Assembly: GCA_013297875.1 (NCBI GenBank)
Contig: JAAFIW010000030.1
Span: 1 to 47,351, forward strand
DNA: 47,351 bases
Direction: 5' to 3'
Source of the DNA: Comamonadaceae bacterium
Lineage (GTDB): Bacteria > Pseudomonadota > Gammaproteobacteria > Burkholderiales > Burkholderiaceae_C
The position numbers and the translations under genes were made by a program. Under the pieces are notes generated by a model, which was not told where the DNA came from, ran no database searches, and was given only the letters and a program-made list of their open reading frames with translations. Each line of letters starts with the position of its first letter. The stretch's first letter is position 1. Shown piece by piece: positions 24,324-33,531 of this stretch.

Positions 24324-25331
24324 TCAACCGGCAGCCAGCCAGCGCATGTAGCGCGTGACGCCGGTGTGCACATCGGCAAAAGCATGGTCGCAACCGGCGG
24401 CGCGCAGGGCCGACAAATCGGCCTGGGTGTAGGTCTGGTATTTGCCACGCAGCGCGTCCGGGAAAGGGATGTATTCAATTTTGTCCAGCGAATTGGCCTG
24501 CGGCTGCAGGCTGCTGATGACCGCACGGGCTACATCGTTGAACGGTTGGGCGCGGCCGGTGCCCAGGTTGAAGAGGCCGCTTTTTTCCGGGTGATCGAAA
24601 AACCAGAGGTTGACGGCGACCACGTCGTCGACAAACACAAAATCGCGCATCTGCTCACCGGGGCCGTAGCCGCCGTAGTCAGCAAAAAGTTTCACCTTGC
24701 CGTCGGCACGCAATTGGTTGAACTGGTGGAATGCGACGCTGGCCATGCGGCCCTTGTGCTGCTCACGCGGGCCATACACATTGAAGTAGCGAAAGCCCAC
24801 CACCTGCGCCGCGGCGCGGCTGTACGTGCGGCCAATCTCCCGGCGCAAGCGCTGGTCAAACAGCAGCTTGCTGTAGCCATACACATTCAGCGGTTTTTCA
24901 AACTCGGGGCTTTCGCGAAAGGGTAGCCACTGGCCCTGTGCACCTGCTCTTTCGTCAGCTTGTGCATTGCCATAGGTGGCGGCAGACGAGGCATACAGCA
25001 GGCGCGTGCCTTGTTCCTGGCAGGCTTCAAACAAGCCACAGGAGGTGCTGTAGTTGTTGTCCATCATGTACTTGCCATCGGTCTCCATGGTGTCGCTGCA
25101 GGCACCTTCGTGAAACACAGCCTCCACCTTGCCAAAGGCACCGGCAGAGAACAAATCGTAGAAGCTGTCGGCATCTACGTAGTCGGCAATGGCCAGATCC
25201 GCCAGGTTGCGGAATTTGTCGGCCTGGGTGAGGTCATCGACCGCAATGATGTTGTCAATGCCTCGCGCATTCAGGCTCGCAACGATGTTGCTGCCAATGA
25301 AACCGGCTGCGCCGGTGACGATGATTTTCAT
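24324..25331 (-). CDS. hldD: ADP-L-glycero-D-manno-heptose-6-epimerase
   Basis: HldD (RfaD) converts ADP-D-glycero- to ADP-L-glycero-manno-heptose, the last step before heptose enters the LPS inner core. The 335-residue short-chain dehydrogenase/reductase has the NADP motif GAAGFIG (7-13), YASSAATYG, and the catalytic pair Y151 and K155 in [10 protein letters not shown], plus [11 protein letters not shown] typical of the epimerase. It follows hldE on the same strand, separated by a hairpin repeat. Length matches the family. Confidence 0.96.
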   Translation of the reverse strand: MKIIVTGAAGFIGSNIVASLNARGIDNIIAVDDLTQADKFRNLADLAIADYVDADSFYDLFSAGAFGKVEAVFHEGACSDTMETDGKYMMDNNYSTSCGLFEACQEQGTRLLYASSAATYGNAQADERAGAQGQWLPFRESPEFEKPLNVYGYSKLLFDQRLRREIGRTYSRAAAQVVGFRYFNVYGPREQHKGRMASVAFHQFNQLRADGKVKLFADYGGYGPGEQMRDFVFVDDVVAVNLWFFDHPEKSGLFNLGTGRAQPFNDVARAVISSLQPQANSLDKIEYIPFPDALRGKYQTYTQADLSALRAAGCDHAFADVHTGVTRYMRWLAAG

Positions 25332-25360
25332 GGACTACCTCCGGGGGGGCGGGCTTGAGT

Positions 25361-25468
25361 CAAGGACGCGAAGGGCGCGAAAACTCGCGAAGGACGCAAA
25401 AGAACAGCAAAAATTTTCATGGTTTTCTTTGGCGTCCTTTGCGTATCTTCGCGCCCTTCGCGTCCTGG
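25361..25468. repeat. AGGACGCGAAGGGCGCGAA-type hairpin element (copy C)
   Basis: The arms AGGACGCGAAGGGCGCGAA (25363-25381) and TTCGCGCCCTTCGCGTCCT (25448-25466) pair perfectly. The sequence is related to copies A and B. It lies between hldE and hldD. Confidence 0.88.
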
Positions 25469-25477
25469 ATCCCGAAT

Positions 25478-26410
25478 TCACGCGTCACCCCCAAACAACT
25501 CTTTAAACGACACCGTCGCGGTTCCGAATTTGCCCACCACGATGCCGCCTGCCTTATTGGCCAGTGGCACCGCATCACGCAGGCTCAAGCCGGCGGCCAC
25601 CAGGGCCGCCAGGGTGGCAATGACGGTGTCGCCTGCGCCGGTCACGTCAAACACTTCGCGGGCCTGAGTTTTCACGGTGAGCTCGCCTTGCGCATCAAAC
25701 AGGGTCATGCCTTCTTCGCTGCGGGTCAGGAGCAGGGCGTCGAGCGCGAGTTGGTGACGCAACTGGTGCGCACGTTCGTTGAGCTGCGCCTCGGTGTGCC
25801 AGCTGCCGATGACTTGCGCCAGCTCGGCTCGGTTGGGCGTGATCACGGTGGCACCGGCATAGCGGGAATAGTCGCTGCCCTTGGGGTCGACCAGCACGGG
25901 CAATCCAGCGGCCCGGGCGGCAGCAATCATGGTGGCAATGTGGGCCAGGCCGCCCTTGCCGTAGTCTGAAAACAGCACGGCCTGGTGGACGGGAATCAGC
26001 TCACCAAAGTGCTCGGTTTGCGAGGCCAGGGCTTCGTGGTCGGGCTCGCTTTCAAAGTCCAGCCGCAGCAGTTGCTGCGAGCGGCCAATCACGCGCAGCT
26101 TCACAGTTGTCTGCAGAGAAGCATCGCGCGCAAGGTGGCTGGCAATGCCGGTTTGTTGCAGTAGCGCTTCCAGGCGCTGGCTGGGCGCGTCGTTGCCCAC
26201 CACACCCAGAAAGCTGGCCTGCGCACCCAGCGCCACCACGTTGTAAGCCACATTGGCCGCGCCACCCAGCCGCTCTTCTTCACGCGTGACCTTGACCACG
26301 GGCACAGGGGCCTCGGGCGAAATGCGGTCGACCGTGCCATGCCAGTAGCGGTCAATCATCGCGTCGCCGACGACGAGGACGCGGGCGGAATGGAGTTCTT
26401 GTCTATTCAT
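25478..26410 (-). CDS. hldE: D-glycero-beta-D-manno-heptose-7-phosphate kinase (HldE kinase domain)
   Basis: This 310-residue PfkB-type kinase phosphorylates heptose-7-phosphate at position 1 on the route to ADP-heptose. The PfkB signatures are RLGGAANVAYNV (about residue 47) and DVTGAGDTVIATLAAL (about 253-268), the latter holding the catalytic aspartate. It corresponds to the N-terminal domain of enteric HldE; the adenylyltransferase domain is absent, so that step must be encoded elsewhere (HldC-like), as in many beta-proteobacteria. It lies between lapB and hldD on the same strand. Confidence 0.93.
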   Translation of the reverse strand: MNRQELHSARVLVVGDAMIDRYWHGTVDRISPEAPVPVVKVTREEERLGGAANVAYNVVALGAQASFLGVVGNDAPSQRLEALLQQTGIASHLARDASLQTTVKLRVIGRSQQLLRLDFESEPDHEALASQTEHFGELIPVHQAVLFSDYGKGGLAHIATMIAAARAAGLPVLVDPKGSDYSRYAGATVITPNRAELAQVIGSWHTEAQLNERAHQLRHQLALDALLLTRSEEGMTLFDAQGELTVKTQAREVFDVTGAGDTVIATLAALVAAGLSLRDAVPLANKAGGIVVGKFGTATVSFKELFGGDA

Positions 26411-26437
26411 GGGGTTGCTACAAAAACCAAAATGACC

Positions 26438-26534
26438 GTCATTCCCGCGCAGGCGGGAATCCAGTGGTAGCGCGCAGGAACGTCAGGCAACTGCGAAAAC
26501 CTCGCGTCTGGATTCCCGCCTTCGCGGGAATGAC
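26438..26534. repeat. Paired ATTCCCGC palindromes, inverted
   Basis: A 27-base unit at 26438-26464 and its inverse at 26508-26534 enclose 43 bases. The second has one base changed in its loop. It lies between the lapB stop and the hldE start and abuts the lapB stop. It has the same architecture and spacing as 14670-14766. Confidence 0.85.
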
Positions 26535-26537
26535 GGC

Positions 26538-27683
26538 TCATAGCTCTTCCACCCGCCGCGCGGGGTAGCTATCCCACGCCTGGCACCCCGGGCATTGCCA
26601 AAAATGCTGTTTGGCCGTGAAGCCACAGGCGGCGCAGCGGTAGCGCAAGAGCGGGCGCACGGCGTGGTCGAGTGCGCGTTGCAGATGGGGCGCAACTTCG
26701 ACGGCTTGCTCGCTCCCTGGCTCGGCGGGGTTGGCCATCCAGCGGGTGGCGGCCACCAGTGAGGGTTCGCGTTGCAGGTGCTGGGTATACCACTGGCGAG
26801 CCTGGTCGGGCTGCGGCGACAGGCTGGCCAGCGCGTCCATCACGTCCAGTGACGGGGCTTTGGCCTGTGCGGCGACCAGCGCATCCCGCGCGGCCGATTC
26901 CTGGCCGCTGGCTCGGGCTTGTATTGCCAGTTCTTTTGCTATTAAAGGTATAGCTGCTTGAGCAGTATTTACCTGGGCTAGTAGCGTGTTGAATGCTAAA
27001 TTGGCATCGCCAGCACGGGCCTGGGCGGCTGCCAGTGCCAAGTGGGCGCGGGGTGCGGCAGGTGCCAGCGCAATGGCTTCGCGCAGCAAGGCATCGGCTT
27101 CGGTGCCGCTGGCTGCCGCGGCCTGCTCGCACAGGTAGTGCGCCATGCGGGCTGCAAAGCTGATGTCCCCCGAGGCTTGCAGTTTGCGGGCAATGTCGGT
27201 GGCGGCTGTCCAATCGCGGGTGCGCTCGTAGATGGCCAGCCGGGCCAGCCGGGCTTCGCTTTGAAACGGTGTGCCTTCCAGCTTACGCAAGGCGTCTTCG
27301 GCGCGATCCAGCAGACCGGCTTTCAAAAAGTCGAGTGCCAGCGCATGTTGCGCACGCTCGCGTTCGGCTTGCCCCAAGTCGCCGCGCGACAGCAGGTGCT
27401 CGTGTACGCGCACCGCCCGCTCGTACTCGCCGCGACGGCGAAACAGATTGCCCAGGGCAAAGTGCAGCTCGGAGGTGTCGGGGTCGTTTTGCACGGCCTC
27501 GATGAAGGCGTCAATGGCCTGGTCTTGTTGCTCGTTAAGCAAGAAATTCAGGCCGCGAAAGTAGGCCTTGGGCGCGGCGCGGTCTTCAATGCGAAGTTGC
27601 CGCAAATCCAGGCGCGAAGCCAGCCAGCCCAGCACAAAGGCCACGGGCAGGCCCAGCAGAACCCAGTTGAGATCAAAGTCCAT
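26538..27683 (-). CDS. lapB: LPS assembly protein LapB (TPR protein)
   Basis: LapB (YciM) is an inner-membrane adaptor that regulates LpxC degradation and so LPS synthesis. The 381 residues have an N-terminal membrane helix (WVLLGLPVAFVLGWLASRLD), about nine tetratricopeptide repeats, and a C-terminal rubredoxin-like metal site, YRCAACGF with CPGCQAWDS (about 349-370). A forward copy of the dispersed element encodes about residues 231-250 within a TPR helix pair (AQVNTAQAAIPLIAKELA). The stretch is helical and in frame, so it was tolerated. lapA lies upstream with 18 bases between. Confidence 0.95.
   Translation of the reverse strand: MDFDLNWVLLGLPVAFVLGWLASRLDLRQLRIEDRAAPKAYFRGLNFLLNEQQDQAIDAFIEAVQNDPDTSELHFALGNLFRRRGEYERAVRVHEHLLSRGDLGQAERERAQHALALDFLKAGLLDRAEDALRKLEGTPFQSEARLARLAIYERTRDWTAATDIARKLQASGDISFAARMAHYLCEQAAAASGTEADALLREAIALAPAAPRAHLALAAAQARAGDANLAFNTLLAQVNTAQAAIPLIAKELAIQARASGQESAARDALVAAQAKAPSLDVMDALASLSPQPDQARQWYTQHLQREPSLVAATRWMANPAEPGSEQAVEVAPHLQRALDHAVRPLLRYRCAACGFTAKQHFWQCPGCQAWDSYPARRVEEL
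26935..26992 (+). repeat. Copy of the CTGCTTGAGCAG dispersed element inside lapB
   Basis: This is close to the consensus: TTTGCTATTAAAGGTA, TAGCTGCTTGAGCAG, TATTTACCTGGGCTAG. It is in frame, antisense to its own orientation, with lapB. Confidence 0.85.
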
Positions 27684-27701
27684 GGGGTAAGGGCTCGCGG
27701 C

Positions 27702-27992
27702 TCACAGCGGCAGATGCGGCGGTGCGCCCATGGGCGCTGCTGCTTTCGTGGCGGCGGCAGCCTGTATGCGGTGCGTCGCTGCAGCCCGCCGCTGCTTCCA
27801 CCAGCGCGGCACCATTCCTAAAGCACCCACGCCCAGACCGAGGGCAAACGCTGCCAACACCACCAGCACCAGCGGTGCGCGCCATTGCGTGCCAAAGAAA
27901 AAATGCACGGTGGCGTCTTGCTGGTTGTTCAAGGCGAATGCGAACAGCGTAAAAAAAATGGCTGCCTTGAGCAGCCACAGGAGGTATTTCAA
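27702..27992 (-). CDS. lapA: Lipopolysaccharide assembly protein LapA
   Basis: This is a 96-residue inner-membrane protein with two hydrophobic segments, LLKAAIFFTLFAFALNNQ (about 7-24) and PLVLVVLAAFALGLGVGAL (about 40-58), with DATVHFFFG between and a basic C-terminal tail. This is the LapA/DUF1049 layout, partner of LapB. It lies immediately upstream of lapB on the same strand. The C-terminus is unusually Ala/Pro-rich (AAAPMGAPPHLPL). Confidence 0.88.
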   Translation of the reverse strand: MKYLLWLLKAAIFFTLFAFALNNQQDATVHFFFGTQWRAPLVLVVLAAFALGLGVGALGMVPRWWKQRRAAATHRIQAAAATKAAAPMGAPPHLPL

Positions 27993-28107
27993 GCGGTCTC
28001 CTTTGTGGGTATCGGCATCTTAGCGGCCGATGACGGGATGACTTGGCCGCTACGCGGCCTGAATGAAAAATGACCGCAGTCTGCACCGCGTGAATTCAGT
28101 CATCTTT

Positions 28108-28267
28108 AATAGGACTTACGCAAACAACCACTTCCGTCATTCCCGCGAAGGCGGGAATCCATCTCTGAGAACTGCAAAACCCGTTGGCCTCGCAGTCTTC
28201 GCGCCTGGATCCCCGCCTGCGCGGGGATGACAACCAAGCGTTCGGATGGTTTTGCGTAAGTCCTATT
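28108..28267. mobile_element. MITE-like element with perfect 17-bp terminal repeats
   Basis: AATAGGACTTACGCAAA (28108-28124) is repeated in exact inverse at 28251-28267. Inside are two ATTCCCGC-type palindromes, at about 28136-28162 and 28204-28230. The 160-base element lies between ihfB and lapA and carries no gene. Its ends resemble insertion-sequence termini that I recall from other bacteria; family not identified. Confidence 0.75.
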
Positions 28268-28292
28268 TCATATACGCCGCATGGCGGCGATG

Positions 28293-28604
28293 TCATTTGT
28301 CATCTACCCCCAGCAGCTGCTTCGTCCGTTCATCCACCGCCTCCCGCAAGGCCTTGCCCGGCTTGAAGTGGGGCACGCGTTTTTCGGGAATGGCCACGGC
28401 CTCACCGCTGCGCGGGTTGCGACCCAGGCGGGGCGGGCGGCGGTTGACGGAGAAGCTGCCAAAGCCGCGAATCTCGATGCGGTGGCCGCGCACCAGGGCC
28501 TCACCCATCGCGTCAAGAATCGCCTTCACAGCGTATTCAGCGTCGCGTTGGGTGAGCTGGCCGAAACGGTTGGCCAGTTCTTCGACTAAATCGGAGCGGG
28601 TCAT
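28293..28604 (-). CDS. ihfB: Integration host factor subunit beta
   Basis: IHF-beta pairs with IHF-alpha to bend DNA at specific sites. The 103 residues match the family: [19 protein letters not shown] at the start, [20 protein letters not shown] with the DNA-intercalating loop [22 protein letters not shown] split across it. The ATG at 28604 gives the standard N-terminus; the open frame to 28709 is unrelated. It lies downstream of rpsA on the same strand, the usual proteobacterial order. Confidence 0.95.
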   Translation of the reverse strand: MTRSDLVEELANRFGQLTQRDAEYAVKAILDAMGEALVRGHRIEIRGFGSFSVNRRPPRLGRNPRSGEAVAIPEKRVPHFKPGKALREAVDERTKQLLGVDDK

Positions 28605-28641
28605 GGCATTCAATGACAGATGACTGCGGCTGCGCCTGCGA

Positions 28642-28685
28642 ATGACAGATGACCAAGAGCGCCTGGGCTGTTCGTCATCTGTCAT
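28642..28685. repeat. Hairpin between rpsA and ihfB
   Basis: ATGACAGATGAC (28642-28653) and GTCATCTGTCAT (28674-28685) pair perfectly. A third ATGACAGATGAC copy lies at 28613-28624. It lies in the 114-base rpsA-ihfB spacer and could be a processing or attenuation site. Confidence 0.5.
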
Positions 28686-28718
28686 GCAAGCCGCGCAGCT
28701 TGCAGTCATCGCGTCATC

Positions 28719-30407
28719 TCAGGACTTGTCGCTGCTGTCCATCTTGGCGCGCAGCAGGGCACCCAGGCTGGTGGTACCTGCGTTTTCGCGCACCGACTGC
28801 TGGCTCAGATTGTTCATCTGCTCTTGCTGATCGGCCATGTCTTTGGCTTTGATCGACAGCTGGATGTTGCGGGTCTTGCGGTCGATGTTGACCACCACGG
28901 CCGTGACTTCGTCGCCTTCCTTGAGCACGTTGCGGGCGTCTTCCACGCGGTCGCGGCTGATCTCGCTGGCACGCAGGTAACCCAGAATGTCTTCGCCCAG
29001 GTCGATCTCGGCACCTTTGGCGTCAACAGTCTTGACCTTGCCGGTGACGATGGCACCCTTGTCGTTGATGGACACAAAGGTGGTAAAGGGGTCGCTGTCC
29101 AGCTGCTTGATGCCCAGGCTGATGCGCTCGCGGTCCACGTCCACAGCCAGAACCAGGGCTTCGACTTCCTGGCCCTTTTTGTAGTTGCGCACAGCGGCTT
29201 CGCCGGTTTCGTTCCACGACAGGTCAGACAGGTGCACCAGACCGTCGATGCCAGCCGCCAGGCCGACGAACACGCCGAAGTCGGTGATGGATTTGATCGG
29301 GCCCTTCACGCGGTCGCCGCGCTTGGTGTTTTGTGCAAACTCTTGCCATGGGTTGGCTCGGCACTGCTTCATGCCCAAGGAAATGCGGCGCTTGTCTTCG
29401 TCGATCTCCAGCACCATGACTTCCACTTCGTCGCCCAGGCTGACCAGCTTGGAAGGAGCCACGTTCTTGTTGGTCCAGTCCATCTCGGACACGTGCACCA
29501 AACCTTCGATGCCCGGCTCCAGCTCGACAAACGCGCCGTAGTCGGCAATGTTGGTGATCTTGCCGAACATGCGGGTGGCCTGTGGGTAGCGGCGGTTCAC
29601 GCCCATCCACGGGTCGTCGCCCATTTGCTTCAGACCCAGTGACACGCGGTTTTTCTCGGTGTCAAATTTCAGAATTTTTGCAGTGATTTCCTGGCCGGCT
29701 TGCACCACCTCAGACGGGTGACGCACACGACGCCAGGCCATGTCGGTGATGTGCAGCAGACCGTCGATACCGCCCAGATCCACAAATGCGCCGTACTCGG
29801 TGATGTTTTTCACCACACCGCGCACCACGGAGCCTTCTTTGAGGGTGTCCATCAGCTTGGCGCGCTCTTCGCCCATGCTGGCTTCGACCACGGCACGGCG
29901 TGAGAGAACCACGTTGTTGCGCTTGCGGTCCAGCTTGATGACCTTGAATTCCATGGTCTTGTTCTCATAGGGAGACAAGTCTTTGATGGGGCGGGTGTCG
30001 ATGAGCGAACCGGGCAGAAAGGCGCGGATGCCGTTGACCAGCACGGTAAGGCCGCCCTTGACTTTGCCGCTGGTCTGGCCCGTGACGAATTCGCCCGACT
30101 CCAGGGCTTTTTCCAGGCTCATCCACGAGGCCAGACGCTTGGCCGTGTCGCGCGACAGGATGGTGTCGCCAAAGCCGTTTTCGATGGAGCCAATGGCCAC
30201 CGATACGAAGTCGCCCACTTGCGCTTCGAGCTCGCCCTTGTCGTTCTTGAATTCCTCGATCGGCACGTAGGCTTCCGATTTCAGGCCGGCATTGACGACA
30301 ACAAAGCCGTGCTCAATGCGGACCACCTCGGCGGTGATGACTTCACCGGGGCGCATTTCCGTGCGGGTCAGGGATTCTTCAAACAGGGCGGCAAAAGATT
30401 CAGACAT
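28719..30407 (-). CDS. rpsA: 30S ribosomal protein S1
   Basis: S1 binds mRNA on the small ribosomal subunit and helps initiation on structured or weakly matched leaders. The 562 residues hold six S1 domains; the repeated core GxVxxIxxYGAFVDL is clear in [40 protein letters not shown] and [21 protein letters not shown]-terminal [15 protein letters not shown] is typical. It lies between aroA-cmk and ihfB. A terminator and a dispersed-element copy lie upstream, so it probably has its own promoter. Confidence 0.97.
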   Translation of the reverse strand: MSESFAALFEESLTRTEMRPGEVITAEVVRIEHGFVVVNAGLKSEAYVPIEEFKNDKGELEAQVGDFVSVAIGSIENGFGDTILSRDTAKRLASWMSLEKALESGEFVTGQTSGKVKGGLTVLVNGIRAFLPGSLIDTRPIKDLSPYENKTMEFKVIKLDRKRNNVVLSRRAVVEASMGEERAKLMDTLKEGSVVRGVVKNITEYGAFVDLGGIDGLLHITDMAWRRVRHPSEVVQAGQEITAKILKFDTEKNRVSLGLKQMGDDPWMGVNRRYPQATRMFGKITNIADYGAFVELEPGIEGLVHVSEMDWTNKNVAPSKLVSLGDEVEVMVLEIDEDKRRISLGMKQCRANPWQEFAQNTKRGDRVKGPIKSITDFGVFVGLAAGIDGLVHLSDLSWNETGEAAVRNYKKGQEVEALVLAVDVDRERISLGIKQLDSDPFTTFVSINDKGAIVTGKVKTVDAKGAEIDLGEDILGYLRASEISRDRVEDARNVLKEGDEVTAVVVNIDRKTRNIQLSIKAKDMADQQEQMNNLSQQSVRENAGTTSLGALLRAKMDSSDKS

Positions 30408-30448
30408 GTATTTCCTTGTGCTTCAAGGGCAGGATTGACAACAGCGAT

Positions 30449-30510
30449 ATTGCTATTGTTTGTATAGCTGCTTGAGCAATGGTTTTGTGGGCTAGCCACG
30501 GGTTTGGTTA
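30449..30510 (+). repeat. Copy of the CTGCTTGAGCAG dispersed element upstream of rpsA
   Basis: The forward copy reads TTGCTATTGTTTGTA, TAGCTGCTTGAGCAATG and TGGGCTAG. It occupies the leader region of rpsA on the opposite strand. Confidence 0.8.
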
Positions 30511-30538
30511 AAAAACCATACCGGAAGGCCCGGTATGG
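30510..30538 (-). terminator. Intrinsic terminator after aroA-cmk
   Basis: On the minus strand, CCATACCG, a 7-base loop and CGGTATGG form a hairpin followed by TTTTTT. It lies 25 bases beyond the aroA-cmk stop and upstream of rpsA. Confidence 0.75.
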
Positions 30539-30562
30539 AGCGGTCGCCGCTTCAAGTGATTT

Positions 30563-32578
30563 TTAAAGTGCTTGAAACGGCTGTTGTGCCTGCCACCAGC
30601 TCAACACCTGGGCCACCGATTGCTCGATAGATACCTCGGAGTTGTCCAGCAGTTGGGCGTCTTGCGCGGGTATGAGGGGTGCAACGCTGCGGGATGAATC
30701 CCGTGCGTCACGCGCCTGCAAATCTGCGCGAAGGTCTTCGAGTATAGACGAAAAACCCTTTGAAATCAATTGCTTATGGCGGCGCTTGGCGCGGTGGTCG
30801 CTGCTGGCGGTCAGATACACCTTCAGCTGCGCCTGCGGAAAAATCACTGTGCCCATGTCGCGCCCATCGGCCACCAGGCCGGGCAGCTTGGCAAAGCTGT
30901 GCTGCAAGGCCACCAGGGCGGTGCGCACGGCGGGCAGCGCGGAGACTTTGGAGGCGTTCATGCCGGCTGCTTCGGTGCGAATGGCGTCGGACACATCGGT
31001 GTCGCCCAGCAGCACCCGGTCGCTCGCAAACTGCACCGGCAGTTGTTGAGCCAGCGCGGCGATTTGGGTTTCATGCGCCGCGTTGAGCGCCAGCCCGGCC
31101 TGCAGTGCGGCCAGCGCGGTCACGCGGTACAGCGCGCCCGAATCCAGGTAGTGGTAGCCCAGCTGCGCCGCCACTTGGGCGGCCAGCGTGCCCTTGCCCG
31201 AGGCGGTGGGGCCGTCCACGCAGATCACCGGCACGGCTGTGGCTGGGGTCGCAATGCCGAACAGCGTTTCAAAGTAATCGGGGTAGGTTTTGGCTACGCA
31301 TTTCGGGTCTTCAATGCGCACCGGCAGGCCAGCCGGGTTGAATGCGGCCAGCGAAAAGCACATGGCCATTCGGTGGTCGTCGTAGGTGTGGATGGAGGCC
31401 GCCTTCCACTGGGTCACATCATGGATGGGCTCAATGCGCAGGAAATCGGCACCTTCCTCAACCGCAGCCCCCAGCTTGCGCAGCTCGCAGGCCATGGCGG
31501 CCAGCCTGTCGGTTTCCTTCACGCGCCAGCTGGCAATGTTGCGCATGGTGCTCGGGCCGTCGGCGTACAAGGCCATCACGGCCAGGGTCATCGCGGCGTC
31601 GGGAATGTGGTTGCAGTCCAGGTCTATGGCCTTGAGCGGCCACGCGCCGGGAGAGACTTGCAGCCAGTTGGGGCCGCTGGCGATCTGCGCGCCCATCATC
31701 TGCGCGGCTTGCACGAAGCGGATGTCGCCTTGAATCGACGCAGCGCCCACCCCGTGGATGCGCAGGCCTGTTTTGATGCCTTTTGGGCCACCCGCCCATG
31801 AATTCATTGCTGCAGCAGCTATAAAATAGCTAGCAGACGACGCATCAGCTTCGACATGTACCGCGCCCGGTGACTGGTAGCGGCTGCCTGCCGGAATGAC
31901 AAAGCGTTGCCAGCCTTCGCGCTGCACGACCACGCCAAACTGCCCCATCATGGCCAGCGTGATGTCGATGTAGGGCTTGGAGATCAGCTCGCCCGTGACT
32001 TCAATCGTCACATCTTGCGTGGCGACCAGGGGCAGCGCCATCAACAAGGCCGTGAGGAACTGGCTGGACACGTCGCCGCGCACCGCAATCGGCGCGTGCA
32101 GCTGAATGCTGGGTTGCCCGATGCGTAGCGGTGGAAAGCCTGCATTGCCCAGGTAGTCAATCTGGCAGCCCAACGAGCGCAGCGCATCCACCAGATCGCC
32201 AATCGGCCGCTCGTGCATGCGTGGCACGCCAGACAGCTCAAAGTCGCCGCCCAGCACGGCCAGTGCCGCAGCCAGCGGGCGCATGGCGGTGCCCGCATTG
32301 CCCAGGAAGAGCTTGGCCTGGCGGTTGGCTAGTTGGCCAGCCAGGCCAGTGATGTGCAGAACCGGGCCGTCTTGCGCGATCACGCAACCCAGGGTGCGCA
32401 GCGCCTGCAGCATCACCTGTGTGTCGTCAGAGTCCAATAGATCGTGAATAGCCGTGCTGCCCTGACTCAGCGCCGCCAGAAGCAGCACACGGTTGGAAAT
32501 GCTTTTGGAGCCCGGCAGTGCCACCGTGCCATGCACGCTGGACAGGGCTGGAATGTCCAGAAATTGGGTGGCGAACAT
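30563..32578 (-). CDS. aroA-cmk: Fused 3-phosphoshikimate 1-carboxyvinyltransferase and cytidylate kinase
   Basis: The N-terminal about 440 residues are EPSP synthase: [18 protein letters not shown] near the start, then [13 protein letters not shown]. The C-terminal about 225 residues are CMP kinase, starting [17 protein letters not shown] with the P-loop, then YLDSGALYR and [10 protein letters not shown]. The enzyme thus joins the sixth shikimate step with pyrimidine nucleotide recycling in one chain of 671 residues. Such fusions occur in some Comamonadaceae, by my recall. An in-frame dispersed-element copy encodes about residues 246-270 ([15 protein letters not shown]), where the usual enzyme has a short loop. 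It follows tyrA by 3 bases. Confidence 0.95.
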   Translation of the reverse strand: MFATQFLDIPALSSVHGTVALPGSKSISNRVLLLAALSQGSTAIHDLLDSDDTQVMLQALRTLGCVIAQDGPVLHITGLAGQLANRQAKLFLGNAGTAMRPLAAALAVLGGDFELSGVPRMHERPIGDLVDALRSLGCQIDYLGNAGFPPLRIGQPSIQLHAPIAVRGDVSSQFLTALLMALPLVATQDVTIEVTGELISKPYIDITLAMMGQFGVVVQREGWQRFVIPAGSRYQSPGAVHVEADASSASYFIAAAAMNSWAGGPKGIKTGLRIHGVGAASIQGDIRFVQAAQMMGAQIASGPNWLQVSPGAWPLKAIDLDCNHIPDAAMTLAVMALYADGPSTMRNIASWRVKETDRLAAMACELRKLGAAVEEGADFLRIEPIHDVTQWKAASIHTYDDHRMAMCFSLAAFNPAGLPVRIEDPKCVAKTYPDYFETLFGIATPATAVPVICVDGPTASGKGTLAAQVAAQLGYHYLDSGALYRVTALAALQAGLALNAAHETQIAALAQQLPVQFASDRVLLGDTDVSDAIRTEAAGMNASKVSALPAVRTALVALQHSFAKLPGLVADGRDMGTVIFPQAQLKVYLTASSDHRAKRRHKQLISKGFSSILEDLRADLQARDARDSSRSVAPLIPAQDAQLLDNSEVSIEQSVAQVLSWWQAQQPFQAL
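31770..31840 (-). repeat. Copy of the CTGCTTGAGCAG dispersed element inside aroA-cmk
   Basis: On the minus strand it reads AGCTATTTTA, TAGCTGCTGCAGCAATG, AATTCATGGGCGGGTGG and CCCAAAAGGCATCAAAA. It is in frame with the EPSP synthase domain. The tail matches the boxC copy. Confidence 0.8.
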
Positions 32579-32581
32579 GAA

Positions 32582-33460
32582 TCAGCCGTTCTTGTTGCCA
32601 CCGTTCATGCGCCAGCCCGTGCGCGCGGTGCGGGCCTGCTCCAGCATGCCCTCCAGCGCCTGGGTGTTGCCGCTTTCAATCATCAACTCCAGCGCGTGCA
32701 GGCTACGCTGAAACACCTTGGATTGCGCCAGCAGCTCCTGCTTGTTGGCCAAAAAAATGTCGCGCCACACCTTGGGGTCGCTGGCTGCAATGCGGCTGAA
32801 ATCGCGAAAACCGGGGCCTGCCACTGACAGCAACTGCTTGGCCGCGTCCTGGCTGGTAATGGCTGTCATGGCGGCAAAGGCAATCAGGTGCGGCAGGTGG
32901 CTGACGGCGGCAAATGCGGCGTCGTGCGCCTGAGGCGTCATTTGCTGCACCAGGCAGCCCAGGCGCGTCCATACGTCCACCGCTTTTTGCAGTTGCGCCG
33001 GGTTGGTGCGGTCAATCGGCGTGAGGATGACCTGCTTGCCCGAATACAAATCCGCATCGGCATGCTCTACGCCCGATTGTTCTTTGCCGGCTATCGGGTG
33101 CGCAGGCACAAACAGGCCAATGTGGTCACGCAGCACGCGGCGGGCCGAGTCCACCACGTCGCTCTTGGTGGAGCCTACGTCCATGATCAGCATGTTGGGG
33201 CTGACCAGGTGCTTGACGGTTTTCAGGGTGGCCTCGGTAGCAGCCACGGGCACCGCCACCAGCACGATGTCGGCGCCCGAGACAGCCAGCAGCGCTGACG
33301 GGGCCTCGATGTCAATGACCCCCATGCTGCGCGCCCGTTCGGTGGTGGAGGGCGACTTGCTGTAGCCCACAACACGCTTGACCAGACCGGCTTTTTTCAG
33401 CGCCAGTGCAAACGAGCCACCCATCATTCCGCAGCCAATCAAACCCAGTTGTTCAAACAT
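32582..33460 (-). CDS. tyrA: Prephenate dehydrogenase
   Basis: TyrA oxidises prephenate to 4-hydroxyphenylpyruvate for tyrosine synthesis. The 292 residues open with the NAD motif LGLIGCGMMGGSFALALKKA, then VDVGSTK-type IMDVGSTKSDVV and FVPAHPIAGKEQSGVEHADA, which holds the prephenate-binding histidine. No chorismate mutase domain is attached. ATG 33460 is preferred over GTG 33469 because AAGTGA then serves as its ribosome site. It lies between pheA and aroA-cmk. Confidence 0.95.
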   Translation of the reverse strand: MFEQLGLIGCGMMGGSFALALKKAGLVKRVVGYSKSPSTTERARSMGVIDIEAPSALLAVSGADIVLVAVPVAATEATLKTVKHLVSPNMLIMDVGSTKSDVVDSARRVLRDHIGLFVPAHPIAGKEQSGVEHADADLYSGKQVILTPIDRTNPAQLQKAVDVWTRLGCLVQQMTPQAHDAAFAAVSHLPHLIAFAAMTAITSQDAAKQLLSVAGPGFRDFSRIAASDPKVWRDIFLANKQELLAQSKVFQRSLHALELMIESGNTQALEGMLEQARTARTGWRMNGGNKNG

Positions 33461-33531
33461 AGTCGTCACTTAAAAAGCGGCCCACTCGGGCCGCATCAAA
33501 CATGAAATGGGTCGGATGGCCTAGAGCCATC

